This document shows, in pieces, positions 18,113-26,458 of a DNA stretch of 57,949 bases. Made by a program: the position numbers and the translations under genes. Source of the DNA: Clostridia bacterium (GTDB lineage: Bacteria; Bacillota; Clostridia; UBA1212; UBA1255); NCBI GenBank assembly GCA_017620915.1, contig JAFZSK010000052.1:1-57949 (forward strand). The letters run 5' to 3'. Numbering within the stretch: the first letter of the stretch is position 1; the number at the start of each line of letters is the position of its first letter. The notes under the pieces were generated by a model. It was not told where the DNA came from. It did no database searches and saw only the letters and a program-made list of their open reading frames with translations.

Positions 18113-18141
18113 AGTATAGCGGTTTTGGGCCGAAAACTCAA
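18113..18141 (-). promoter_or_regulatory. Promoter for the radC-mreBCD-mrdA operon
   Basis: On the minus strand, TTGAGT (18136-18141), 17-base spacer, TATACT (18113-18118). The start point would lie about 48 bases before the radC ATG. Confidence 0.65.
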
Positions 18142-18196
18142 TAGCGCGGAGGCCCTTCACGCCATTTCCCGGACTCTACTGTCAGTAGAATCGGAT

Positions 18197-19876
18197 TTAG
18201 AACAGGCCGGAGATGCGGCCGGTGTTGTCCACGTCGATCTTTTCGGCGGCGGGGACGCGCGGCAGGCCGGGCATCGTCATGATGTCGCCGGTGAGGGCAA
18301 CGATAAATCCGGCGCCGGCGCTGACCTTGACGTTGCGCACGGTGACGGTGAAGCCTTCCGGCGCGCCGATTTTGAGCGGATCGTCGCTGAAGCTGTACTG
18401 GGTCTTTGCCATGCATACGGGCAGCTTGCCGAAGCCCAGCTCGGTCAGCCGGGTGATCTGCTTCTGGGCCGCGGGCAGGATATTGACGTCGCTGCCGCCG
18501 TATACACGCTTCACGATGGCTTCGATCTTGTTTTCGATCGTGTCGTCCAGTTCGTACGAGAATGTGAACGCCTCTTTCGGCTCGCTCTCGCACAGGCGGA
18601 CAACTTCCCGGGCCAGCGCCTCGCCGCCCTTGCCGCCTTCCGCCCAGACAGTGGAGAGGATGACGTTGACGCCCAGCGCGCGGCATTTGTCAATTATAAA
18701 CTCGATCTCGCGGTCGGTGTCCTGGGGGAAGCGGTTGACCGCCACGACACAGGGGCGGTGGTACACGTTTCTGATGTTGGCCACGTGGCGCAGCAGGTTG
18801 GGCACGCCTTTCTCCAGCGCGGCGAGGTCTTCCTCCGCCAGCGCCGCCTTGGGCTTGCCGCCGTGCATCTTGAGCGCGCGTACCGTTGCCACCACGACCA
18901 CCGCATCCGGCGTGAGCCCCGCCGTGCGGCACTTGATGTCCAGGAATTTCTCTGCGCCGAGGTCCGCGCCGAAGCCGGCTTCCGTGACAGTGTATTCGCC
19001 CATCTTGAGCGCCGTGCGGGTGGCAATTACCGAGTTGCAGCCATGGGCAATATTCGCAAACGGCCCGCCGTGCACGAACGCGGGCGTGCCTTCCAGCGTC
19101 TGCACCAGATTGGGCTTGAGCGCGTCTTTGAGCAGCGCAGTCATCGCGCCCACCGCTTTGAGTTCCGCCGCGGTCACCGGCCGGTCGTCGTACGTGTAGC
19201 CCACGATGATGCGTCCCAGCCGCGCCTTGAGGTCCTCGATAGATTCCGCCAGGCAGAACACCGCCATGATCTCGCTGGCAACGGTAATGTCGTAGCCGTC
19301 TTCCCGCGGCACGCCGTTGGCTTTTCCGCCCAGGCCGTCGACAATATACCGGAGCTGCCGGTCGTTCATATCCACGCAGCGCCGCCACGTGATCTTGCGG
19401 GGGTCAATGCCCAGCGCGTTCCCCTGATGGATATGGTTGTCCAGCATGGCCGCCAAGAGGTTGTTGGCCGCGCCGATCGCGTGAAAGTCGCCGGTAAAGT
19501 GGAGGTTGATGTCCTCCATCGGCACCACCTGCGCGTATCCGCCGCCCGCGGCGCCGCCTTTGACGCCGAACACCGGGCCCAGCGACGGCTCCCGGAGCGC
19601 CACCGTGACTTTTTTGCCGATGCGGCTGAGGCCGTCCGCCAGTCCGATCGTGGTGGTAGTCTTGCCCTCTCCCGCCGGTGTCGGCGTGATGGCGGTGACC
19701 AGCACCAGCCGGCCGTTCTTCCGGCTCTGGTCGCGCATCATCGCGAGGTCGATCTTCGCCTTATACTTGCCGTACGGCTCCACGTACTCTTCCGGAATGC
19801 CCGCTTTAGCGGCGATCTCATATATCGGCCGCATCTCGCACCGCTGCGCGATCTCAATATCGCTCAAATAACCCAT
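18197..19876 (-). CDS. fhs: Formate--tetrahydrofolate ligase
   Basis: Joins formate to tetrahydrofolate with ATP, giving 10-formyl-THF for one-carbon metabolism or the acetogenic pathway; cytoplasmic. The 559 residues match the family. Visible motifs are the ATP-binding [20 protein letters not shown] and [20 protein letters not shown], followed by [17 protein letters not shown] at 19876 follows a GGGGGAG ribosome site about eleven bases upstream. The frame stays open far upstream, but that part is antisense to pckG and does not belong. A 12-bp inverted repeat stands in the leader. No other Wood-Ljungdahl genes are in the window, so acetogenesis cannot be inferred. Confidence 0.97.
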   Translation of the reverse strand: MGYLSDIEIAQRCEMRPIYEIAAKAGIPEEYVEPYGKYKAKIDLAMMRDQSRKNGRLVLVTAITPTPAGEGKTTTTIGLADGLSRIGKKVTVALREPSLGPVFGVKGGAAGGGYAQVVPMEDINLHFTGDFHAIGAANNLLAAMLDNHIHQGNALGIDPRKITWRRCVDMNDRQLRYIVDGLGGKANGVPREDGYDITVASEIMAVFCLAESIEDLKARLGRIIVGYTYDDRPVTAAELKAVGAMTALLKDALKPNLVQTLEGTPAFVHGGPFANIAHGCNSVIATRTALKMGEYTVTEAGFGADLGAEKFLDIKCRTAGLTPDAVVVVATVRALKMHGGKPKAALAEEDLAALEKGVPNLLRHVANIRNVYHRPCVVAVNRFPQDTDREIEFIIDKCRALGVNVILSTVWAEGGKGGEALAREVVRLCESEPKEAFTFSYELDDTIENKIEAIVKRVYGGSDVNILPAAQKQITRLTELGFGKLPVCMAKTQYSFSDDPLKIGAPEGFTVTVRNVKVSAGAGFIVALTGDIMTMPGLPRVPAAEKIDVDNTGRISGLF

Positions 19877-19923
19877 TTTGTGCCACGCTCCCCCTGAAAA
19901 ACTGACGATCCGGGACTGCCCGC

Positions 19924-19955
19924 GCCGGACCGCGGTTCGTGCCCCGCGGTCCGGC
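19924..19955 (-). promoter_or_regulatory. Strong inverted repeat in the fhs leader
   Basis: GCCGGACCGCGG (19924-19935) pairs perfectly with CCGCGGTCCGGC (19944-19955) around an 8-base loop. It lies between a candidate extended -10 (TGG-TAGAAT, attcta at 19972-19977 on the plus strand) and the fhs ATG. No T-run follows directly, so it is not a simple terminator. It could be a leader hairpin or a protein-binding site. Confidence 0.55.
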
Positions 19956-20043
19956 AATGTCCTCTCCGCTAATTCTACCATAATTCGGGCGTCAATAACA
20001 GTATTAATTTGCCGTTTGCCCTTTGCAATTTGCAAGGCGCTTC

Positions 20044-20073
20044 TTGCATTTTGCCTTGCTTTTGGGATATAAT
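20044..20073 (+). promoter_or_regulatory. Sigma-A-type promoter for pckG
   Basis: TTGCAT (20044-20049), 18-base spacer, TATAAT (20068-20073). It is followed by a strong AAGGAGGG ribosome site before ATG 20111. Confidence 0.7.
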
Positions 20074-20110
20074 GTATCCGTTCGAATATTGACCTTAAGG
20101 AGGGAAAGAA

Positions 20111-21901
20111 ATGACCACGAACATCACGATACTCAGCTGGCTCAAAGAAGTTCAGGCGCTGGTCAATCCCGATAAAGTCGTCTGGATCGACGGCAGCAAC
20201 GAGCAGATCGAAGCGCTGCGCGCGGAGGCCGTTGCCACCGGCGAAATGATCAAACTGAATCAGGATCTGCTTCCTGACTGCTATCTGCATAGAACGAAGC
20301 CCAACGACGTTGCCCGCGTCGAAGACCGCACCTTCATATGCTGCCGCGAAAAAGAAAACGCCGGCCCCACCAACAACTGGTGCGATCCGAAAGAAATGTA
20401 CACGAAGCTGTACGACATTGCCCGCGGCACGTACAAAGGGCGTACAATGTATATAATCCCCTACTCCATGGGCCCGATCGGTTCTCCGATCGCCAAAGCC
20501 GGCATCGAAGTGACCGACTCCATATACGTTGTCCTCAACATGTGCATCATGACCCGCGTAGGCAAAAAGGTGCTGGATGTGCTGGGCGACAGCAACGACT
20601 GGGTGCGCGGCCTCCACTGCAAGTGCGACGTTGACCCCGAAAAGCGCTACATCTGCCACTTCCCCGAGGACAATGCCATCATCTCCGTCAACTCGGCGTA
20701 CGGCGGCAACGTCCTGCTGGGCAAAAAATGCTTCGCGCTCCGCATCGCGTCCTACCAGGGTTGGAAGGAAGGCTGGATGGCTGAGCACATGCTGATCCTG
20801 GGCCTCGAAGATCCGCAGGGCAAGATCACCTACATCGCGGCGGCATTCCCCTCCGCATGCGGCAAGACCAACCTGGCCATGCTGATCCCGCCCAAGTACC
20901 TCAAGGAAAAAGGCTACAAAGTCTGGACCGTGGGCGACGACATCGCCTGGATGAAGATCGGTCCCGACGGCCGGCTGTACGCGATCAACCCGGAGAACGG
21001 CTTCTTCGGCGTTGCTCCCGGCACCAACGAAAAATCCAACTTCAACGCCCTGGCCAGCACCCGCCGCGGCGCGATCTTCACCAATGTGTGCCACAACCTG
21101 ACCAACGACACCGTTTGGTGGGAAGGCCTGGACAAGAATCCGCCCGAATTCGCGGTGGACTGGAAGGGCTATCCCTGGAATCCGTCCATGTTCAACAAAG
21201 CGGACAAAACCACCTACGCCGCCCATCCCAATTCCCGTTTCACCGCCCCGGCTAAGAACTGCCCGTGCGTGTCCAGCGAGTTTGACAAGGGCGAAGGCGT
21301 GCCGATCTCCGCGCTGATCTTCGGCGGCCGCAGAGCAAAATGCGCGCCGCTGGTGTACCAGTCCAGAGACTGGGAGAACGGCGTGTTCGTAGGCTCTACG
21401 ATGGCTTCCGAGACGACGGCGGCCGCGGCCGGAGCCGTGGGCGTTGTGCGCCGCGACCCGATGGCAATGCTCCCCTTCTGCGGCTACAACATGGGCGACT
21501 ACTTCCAGCACTGGCTCGACATGGGCAAACGGCTGGGCGACAAAGCGCCGAAGATCTTCAACGTCAACTGGTTCCGCACCGACGACGACGGCAATTTCAT
21601 CTGGCCCGGCTTCGGCGAGAACGCCCGCGTGCTGAACTGGATCGTTGCCCGCTGCGAAGGCAAGGCGGACGCCGAACTCACACCGATCGGCTACATTCCG
21701 CGGCCGGAGGACATTGACCTCACCGACCTGGACATCGATCTGGACACGCTCAAAGGCCTGCTGAAAGTGGACAAAGCCGTCTGGACCAAAGAAGTCGAAG
21801 AGATCGAAGTGCACTTCCGCAAGTTCGGCGACAAGCTGCCGCAGGAATTGCGCGACCAGCTCGAGAAACTGCGCCAGGGCATCGCGGCGATGAAGGATTG
21901 A
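20111..21901 (+). CDS. pckG: Phosphoenolpyruvate carboxykinase (GTP)
   Basis: Interconverts oxaloacetate + GTP and PEP + CO2 + GDP, either for gluconeogenesis or, in fermenters, for CO2 fixation towards succinate. The 596 residues and the kinase-1a loop [16 protein letters not shown] with the hyper-reactive Cys mark the GTP-dependent family, not the ATP family. The kinase-2 metal site [10 protein letters not shown] follows. ATG at 20111 has AAGGAGGG immediately upstream. It is a single-gene unit bounded by its own promoter and a bidirectional terminator, and it faces the replication fork while its neighbours do not. Confidence 0.97.
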   Translation: MTTNITILSWLKEVQALVNPDKVVWIDGSNEQIEALRAEAVATGEMIKLNQDLLPDCYLHRTKPNDVARVEDRTFICCREKENAGPTNNWCDPKEMYTKLYDIARGTYKGRTMYIIPYSMGPIGSPIAKAGIEVTDSIYVVLNMCIMTRVGKKVLDVLGDSNDWVRGLHCKCDVDPEKRYICHFPEDNAIISVNSAYGGNVLLGKKCFALRIASYQGWKEGWMAEHMLILGLEDPQGKITYIAAAFPSACGKTNLAMLIPPKYLKEKGYKVWTVGDDIAWMKIGPDGRLYAINPENGFFGVAPGTNEKSNFNALASTRRGAIFTNVCHNLTNDTVWWEGLDKNPPEFAVDWKGYPWNPSMFNKADKTTYAAHPNSRFTAPAKNCPCVSSEFDKGEGVPISALIFGGRRAKCAPLVYQSRDWENGVFVGSTMASETTAAAAGAVGVVRRDPMAMLPFCGYNMGDYFQHWLDMGKRLGDKAPKIFNVNWFRTDDDGNFIWPGFGENARVLNWIVARCEGKADAELTPIGYIPRPEDIDLTDLDIDLDTLKGLLKVDKAVWTKEVEEIEVHFRKFGDKLPQELRDQLEKLRQGIAAMKD

Positions 21902-21934
21902 TCGCCCTAAGGGCCGCAGCAATATATAAGATAT

Positions 21935-21974
21935 AAAAACACACCCGGTCGATCATCAGGCCGGGTGTGTTTTT
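21935..21974. terminator. Bidirectional intrinsic terminator between pckG and the PrsA-like gene
   Basis: AAAAACACACCCGG (21935-21948) pairs with CCGGGTGTGTTTTT (21961-21974) around a 12-base loop, giving a 14-bp stem with T-runs on both strands. It suits both pckG (plus) and the convergent gene ending at 21998 (minus). Confidence 0.9.
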
Positions 21975-21997
21975 GTGTTAGTTTTGTGTCGTCAGGA

Positions 21998-23515
21998 TCA
22001 GAACTGCTCTTTCATGATATTGCTGATGAGCTTGTCCTTCACTTTTCTGAGCGCGTACTTGTTGCCCGCGGCGGCGACTTTCTCTTCCAGTTCCGCAACG
22101 GCTTTCTCTTCGAGCAGCGTGGATTTAATGCTGCTCTGGATGGAGTTGAGCTCTTCGCCTTCCTCCGGCGCGGTGCCGATATCGGTGATGTCCTCAACTC
22201 TGACCAGGTACAGCGCAGTCAGCACGCCGTTGGCGTCAGTAACTTTGATGATCTCGATGTCGGACGGCTTCACTTTGGCAGCCGCTTCCCCGGTGGTCTC
22301 GCCGGTGGTCTCGGTCTCGCTGCCGGTCGCGGTCACATCGCTGCCGTCAGTGCTGGACGAGCTCGCGGAATCGGTCTCGGTGTTGTCCCCTTCCTCGGCC
22401 GGCGCCGCGGTCACTACGAAACCGGTGCGATCACTGTTCCACTGTACGCGCAGTACGAATTCGTCAATTTCTTCCACACCGCTGGAGTTGGAGTGGTTGA
22501 TGCTGACAATGCCCTTGTTGCTGCTGGCGGAAGACCACTTAGACACGGACGTGCACAGCTCTTCAAATGTGGCGTTTTCCGCAACGATCTTATCCTTGTC
22601 GGTCTCATTGCCTTCTTCGTCGGTCTCTTTCTTCGGCGTCAGCGTCGAATAATCATAATCATACAGCGTATACTTTTCGCCGGCGTCGAACGCGGCCTTC
22701 ATCTGTTCCGCCACTTTGACGTAATTTTCCAGCTTGGTCATATGATCCTGGTACGCCGTCTTGTCGGCGGTATCCTCTGAATCCGGTTTCACCGCAGCGC
22801 CGTTTTTGTCTGTCGGCATAGTGGGCAAATCGAATTTGAATACTCGGGCGGACAATGTACGGTAATCGTCCGGGTCTTCGTCGTATTTTTTCTGAATATC
22901 GTCAGCCGTGACGTTATACCCTTCCTTCAGCGCCGCTTTGTAGTTTTCAATAGCGCTCTGCTCGATGACCCATTTCTTGTACTCGGAAAGCGTCATGCCG
23001 GTGCCGCCGGTGAGGTAATATTTGGCCATATCATCGGACAGCCCCATATTGCGGTAGTAGTTGTAATAAGAGTCAACGTTCGCCTTGACCGTTGTCTTCT
23101 GCTTGGACGTCAGTTTGTATCCGTTCTTGACGGCCAGCGCGTATTCCGCTTTAAACACGCGCGCTTTTTCCAGCGCCGCGGCCTTTATCTTCTCCTGACG
23201 CGCATCGTCAAAGAATTGATCGATAATTTTATTCTTATCTTCGTCGGAAAGCGAGTCATAATCCTCGGGCTTGCCTTCAAAATTGTCAAATTCCGCGTTA
23301 TACTCCTCGTAGATCGCCTGGCTGAGGAAATACTCAAACTCGAATGTGTAAATCTTTTCGGTACCGGCTTTCGCGACGTAGCTGCCGGATACATTTACAA
23401 TTATGATCGCCGCTACGATGATGGCAACCAGCGCCGCCAGCCCGATCGCGATCCACTTGATCAGCTTGTTGTCGTAAGAGCCTTTTTTCTTTTTTGCCTT
23501 AATGTTCGTGGCCAT
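21998..23515 (-). CDS. Membrane-anchored PrsA/SurA-like foldase with degenerate parvulin region
   Basis: 505 residues. A Lys-rich N-terminus and one helix (about 21-45, WIAIGLAALVAIIVAAIIIV) anchor it in the membrane with the bulk outside. Residues 55-215 are helical and charged and look like the SurA_N/trigger-factor-like chaperone fold of PrsA-type proteins. A parvulin-like segment follows (YRTLSARVFKFD ... FEELCTSVSKWSS ... ALYLVRVEDI), but it is interrupted by an acidic Ser/Thr-rich stretch (bases about 22270-22410), so isomerase activity is doubtful. There is no lipobox, unlike classical PrsA. ATG is at 23515. It has its own promoter and shares a terminator with pckG. Role inferred: folding of exported proteins. 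Confidence 0.7.
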   Translation of the reverse strand: MATNIKAKKKKGSYDNKLIKWIAIGLAALVAIIVAAIIIVNVSGSYVAKAGTEKIYTFEFEYFLSQAIYEEYNAEFDNFEGKPEDYDSLSDEDKNKIIDQFFDDARQEKIKAAALEKARVFKAEYALAVKNGYKLTSKQKTTVKANVDSYYNYYRNMGLSDDMAKYYLTGGTGMTLSEYKKWVIEQSAIENYKAALKEGYNVTADDIQKKYDEDPDDYRTLSARVFKFDLPTMPTDKNGAAVKPDSEDTADKTAYQDHMTKLENYVKVAEQMKAAFDAGEKYTLYDYDYSTLTPKKETDEEGNETDKDKIVAENATFEELCTSVSKWSSASSNKGIVSINHSNSSGVEEIDEFVLRVQWNSDRTGFVVTAAPAEEGDNTETDSASSSSTDGSDVTATGSETETTGETTGEAAAKVKPSDIEIIKVTDANGVLTALYLVRVEDITDIGTAPEEGEELNSIQSSIKSTLLEEKAVAELEEKVAAAGNKYALRKVKDKLISNIMKEQF

Positions 23516-23603
23516 GAATAACCAACCGCCTTCAGTATTTTATTATTTGCATCCGCTGCCCGGTTTTTTGTTCCGGGACGTGGCGAAAAAATTCGCATTT
23601 TTC

Positions 23604-23632
23604 ATTATACCGCTTTCGCGGCCGTTTGGCAA
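23604..23632 (-). promoter_or_regulatory. Sigma-A-type promoter for the PrsA-like gene
   Basis: On the minus strand, TTGCCA (23627-23632), 17-base spacer, TATAAT (23604-23609): the same hexamers and spacing as the pgi promoter. It gives a leader of about 80 bases. Confidence 0.75.
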
Positions 23633-23656
23633 TGCTTTTTTTCTGCCCGTGGCCGC

Positions 23657-26458
23657 TCAGCCCTGCTCGACAGTGATTTCGTATTCCCGCGCCTTGTCCA
23701 TATCCACGTTAAAAGCGAAGGAGTACGTGCCGTCCGCGTCGCGGTTCACCTGGTAGCCGTCGTAACCGTTGACCCCCGCCAGCCGGATATCCGTATCCCG
23801 GCCGTCCGCCTTGAACCGGAACGCCGGCGGAGCGTAGTTCTCAAACCCGTACACTTTTACCGCCGCGGTGCTTCTGCCGCCGGAGATCCGGAACACCGCC
23901 CGGCCGCGTTTCGCGCGCACCGAGGGGACAAACCGGTCGCCTGCCGGCTCGCCTTCAATGATCGTTATCTTATACGGGTCAATGCAGCTGTCTTCGCGCA
24001 CGCGACGCACGTTGCCGTCGTCAACGCTGGTACTGTACCCCCACGGCATCAATATGAGCTCCAGCTCCAGCACGTCGCCCTTCCTGAGCGTCGTTTCGCC
24101 CAGATCCAGCGAGAGCGCCATGTAGTTCTGCATGCCGTCGTACCGGTCCCGCACGATGAAATTGCCGTCAAACTTCCGGCCGCCGATGCGGAGGTCGCTG
24201 CGCCGCACGATGAGGCCGAAATTGACCGCTTCCGTCTGGCTGGCGCCGAAATAATCAAAGTACGGATAGTCTTTGCCCAGCCGTACGATACGCTCGCCGG
24301 GCCGTAAGTTTTCGTTGACCGGCTTTCCGCCGGCGTCAAGATACCCCGCCTTCGCGAACCCTAACGTATAGCTGTCGAACGCGAAAAACGCGAAATCGTT
24401 CCGGAAATCTTTAATATGCACGTCGTCAACGACCTCCAGCCGCATCGCGTAAAACGTCCGGTTCTCGTCGGTCTGCGCCATTTCCACGTGGCGGTACACC
24501 GCTTTGATATTGCCGTCGTCGGACAAATACTCCATCTCCACGTCCGCGTACACCGGCCCGTGGGAGGCAACGCGCGCCCGCTGCGATTCGGTGAGACAAA
24601 GCTCCCCCGCCGCGTTCCGATACCGCAGAAAATACAGCCGGCCCACGCTGGTGTGCTGCACGCCGTCCGGCCAGAACGGCGCCGAGTTGGCCCGGAAATC
24701 CGGCAGCATCCAGCCGTCCTTGCCGTAAACGAAATACGGCGTGATGCAGTTCGTTTCGGTGACGCCCACGGACAAGTGATAGTATGGTATGTGGAACGCG
24801 ATGAACGAGAGCTGCTTCAGCGGGAAATTGCCCCAGTTCTGGTACAGGTGCAGCATCGAGAAGCGCTTGCACTCGTCCTTGCCCACGGTGAGCGGTACAT
24901 AAACTTCACCGTACGCCGCAGCACCGGTGCCCTTTTCGGGAAAATACAGCGGTTCCTCGTTTTCGCCGTCAAAGTTTTTGCCCACTTCCAGCGGGAGCGG
25001 CAGCAGCCGGCCGTTTTCGTCCAGCATTGCCGCACATTCGAGCCGGCCCCGGCGCGTGGCCAGATTTTCTTCGGTCTTAATGTATATTGTCCGGTCTGCC
25101 GCACCGTCGCCGCGGACAACGGCGTTGATCCGGAAATGCTTGTCCGGCAGATAATAGTGCGCGTCGTAGAACTCCGTCGCGTCCACCGAGAACGTGTAGC
25201 AGCCCGCCAGTGCGTCGTAACCTTCAAATTTGGCGCTATCCGCCGCGTTTTCGACGCTGACGTCCGAAAGCGGATGCCGCTCGATATACACTTCTTTGAG
25301 AAAACCGTCAAAACCGTGTTCCGCGGACGTGTACAGCCGGTGGCCGAACTGCAGTTCCTCTCCCGGCCTTACCCGGCGCGGGATATCCGTTCCGCGGGTA
25401 ATGACGTAATTGCCGCCGGTAAGCTCGACTTTGAGCTCGCCGTTGTCCGCGATCGCCGGCAATATGATCCCGAACACCCCCGCGTCCTTTATATCGAACG
25501 CCGCGTATGTATCGGTCAGCAGCGCGTCCTGCACCCAGTCCGCCGGAAGCGTGAGCCGCGTCTCGAACCGCCCGCCGTCAACATACTCCGCCGTAGCCAC
25601 CGCGCGCACCGCCTCGTGCATTTTTTCTGAATATGTATGGAACGTGTGCTCGAAGGCAAACGGTACAGTCCCGCCGCGCCGGATCGCCTTGAGTTCCTTG
25701 ATTTCGACGCGCTCGCCCGCTTCGCTGCCGCAATCGATCCGGAAGCCGCGTAAGGCGCCGGTGTAGTCCGGCACCGGCGTGAGCGGCACGTACAGCGTGG
25801 TCCATTTGCCCGCGACGAACTTAACGTTCGTGATCTGCTTCTGGTTGAACTGTGTATGTGCACCTGCAATAATATAAAAATACGCGATCGTCGACAATTC
25901 CGCTCTGATCGTGATCTTGACCGTATCAAACTCGCTCACCGGCAGATCCACCGCCGTATACACGTGGGGATCCGTAGCGTCTTTGACCGTGAACGATATG
26001 CCGTCGGCGTCCGCGGAGAGCGCTTCCACGTCGTTGCTGCCCCAGCCCGCGGCGTTTTTCAAAAAGTCATAGCACTCTTTGTCCGGGTCGGCGCGGTCCG
26101 GGCGTACGAATTCCTGATCTCGGAACCGGAAATCGTAGTAATAATACCCGATCCGGTGGCTGTTCATCCGGCCGTTTACCGGCGAGCAGGCGGCGCTGAA
26201 GCGGTTGCCCGCGGCATCGACGATATACGCGTCCTCCGCATGCTCAAAATACGGTCTCCCGGCCTTGTTGTACAGCCCTTCGACCCGCTTCCTGCCCGGC
26301 GTGGTGAGGTCGTACACCAGCTTCGCCGCTTCGTTTTCGATAACGAATTTGTGCCGCGCCGCGTCGGTGAACCGGCCTTCAACGCCGTTGGCGCGTGCAT
26401 TTGCGTACAATATAGTACTGTTCCAGTCAGCGTTTGTGGTCAACATATCTTTGCCCAT
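23657..26458 (-). CDS. Unidentified 933-residue beta-rich protein
   Basis: I do not recognise this gene. The product has no signal peptide and no membrane segment, so it looks cytoplasmic. It is rich in aromatic residues and alternating beta-strand patterns throughout. Segments such as KITIRAELSTIAYFYIIAGAH and FVAGKWTTLYVPLTPVPDY resemble carbohydrate-binding beta-sandwiches, and the C-terminal half (HVEMAQTDENRTFYAMRLEV) is similar in style. This suggests a sugar-related function, but no catalytic motif is evident. The start at 26458 overlaps the mfd stop by 19 bases, with GGAG eleven bases upstream; ATG 26446 is an alternative. It is probably the last gene of the serS-pth-mfd operon. A separate promoter for the next gene lies just downstream. 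Confidence 0.8.
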   Translation of the reverse strand: MGKDMLTTNADWNSTILYANARANGVEGRFTDAARHKFVIENEAAKLVYDLTTPGRKRVEGLYNKAGRPYFEHAEDAYIVDAAGNRFSAACSPVNGRMNSHRIGYYYYDFRFRDQEFVRPDRADPDKECYDFLKNAAGWGSNDVEALSADADGISFTVKDATDPHVYTAVDLPVSEFDTVKITIRAELSTIAYFYIIAGAHTQFNQKQITNVKFVAGKWTTLYVPLTPVPDYTGALRGFRIDCGSEAGERVEIKELKAIRRGGTVPFAFEHTFHTYSEKMHEAVRAVATAEYVDGGRFETRLTLPADWVQDALLTDTYAAFDIKDAGVFGIILPAIADNGELKVELTGGNYVITRGTDIPRRVRPGEELQFGHRLYTSAEHGFDGFLKEVYIERHPLSDVSVENAADSAKFEGYDALAGCYTFSVDATEFYDAHYYLPDKHFRINAVVRGDGAADRTIYIKTEENLATRRGRLECAAMLDENGRLLPLPLEVGKNFDGENEEPLYFPEKGTGAAAYGEVYVPLTVGKDECKRFSMLHLYQNWGNFPLKQLSFIAFHIPYYHLSVGVTETNCITPYFVYGKDGWMLPDFRANSAPFWPDGVQHTSVGRLYFLRYRNAAGELCLTESQRARVASHGPVYADVEMEYLSDDGNIKAVYRHVEMAQTDENRTFYAMRLEVVDDVHIKDFRNDFAFFAFDSYTLGFAKAGYLDAGGKPVNENLRPGERIVRLGKDYPYFDYFGASQTEAVNFGLIVRRSDLRIGGRKFDGNFIVRDRYDGMQNYMALSLDLGETTLRKGDVLELELILMPWGYSTSVDDGNVRRVREDSCIDPYKITIIEGEPAGDRFVPSVRAKRGRAVFRISGGRSTAAVKVYGFENYAPPAFRFKADGRDTDIRLAGVNGYDGYQVNRDADGTYSFAFNVDMDKAREYEITVEQG

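Noticed and set aside
18176-18190. TCTACTGTCAGTAGA palindrome after fhs as a terminator
   Set aside because: The arms almost touch, leaving too small a loop for a stable long stem, and no T-run follows.
19877-19980. THF riboswitch upstream of fhs
   Set aside because: A hairpin is present but the conserved THF-riboswitch segments are not visible.
19877-21922. Open minus-strand frame extending fhs upstream to 1241 codons
   Set aside because: The extra part is antisense to pckG, has no ribosome site or recognisable domain, and fhs is complete from 19876.
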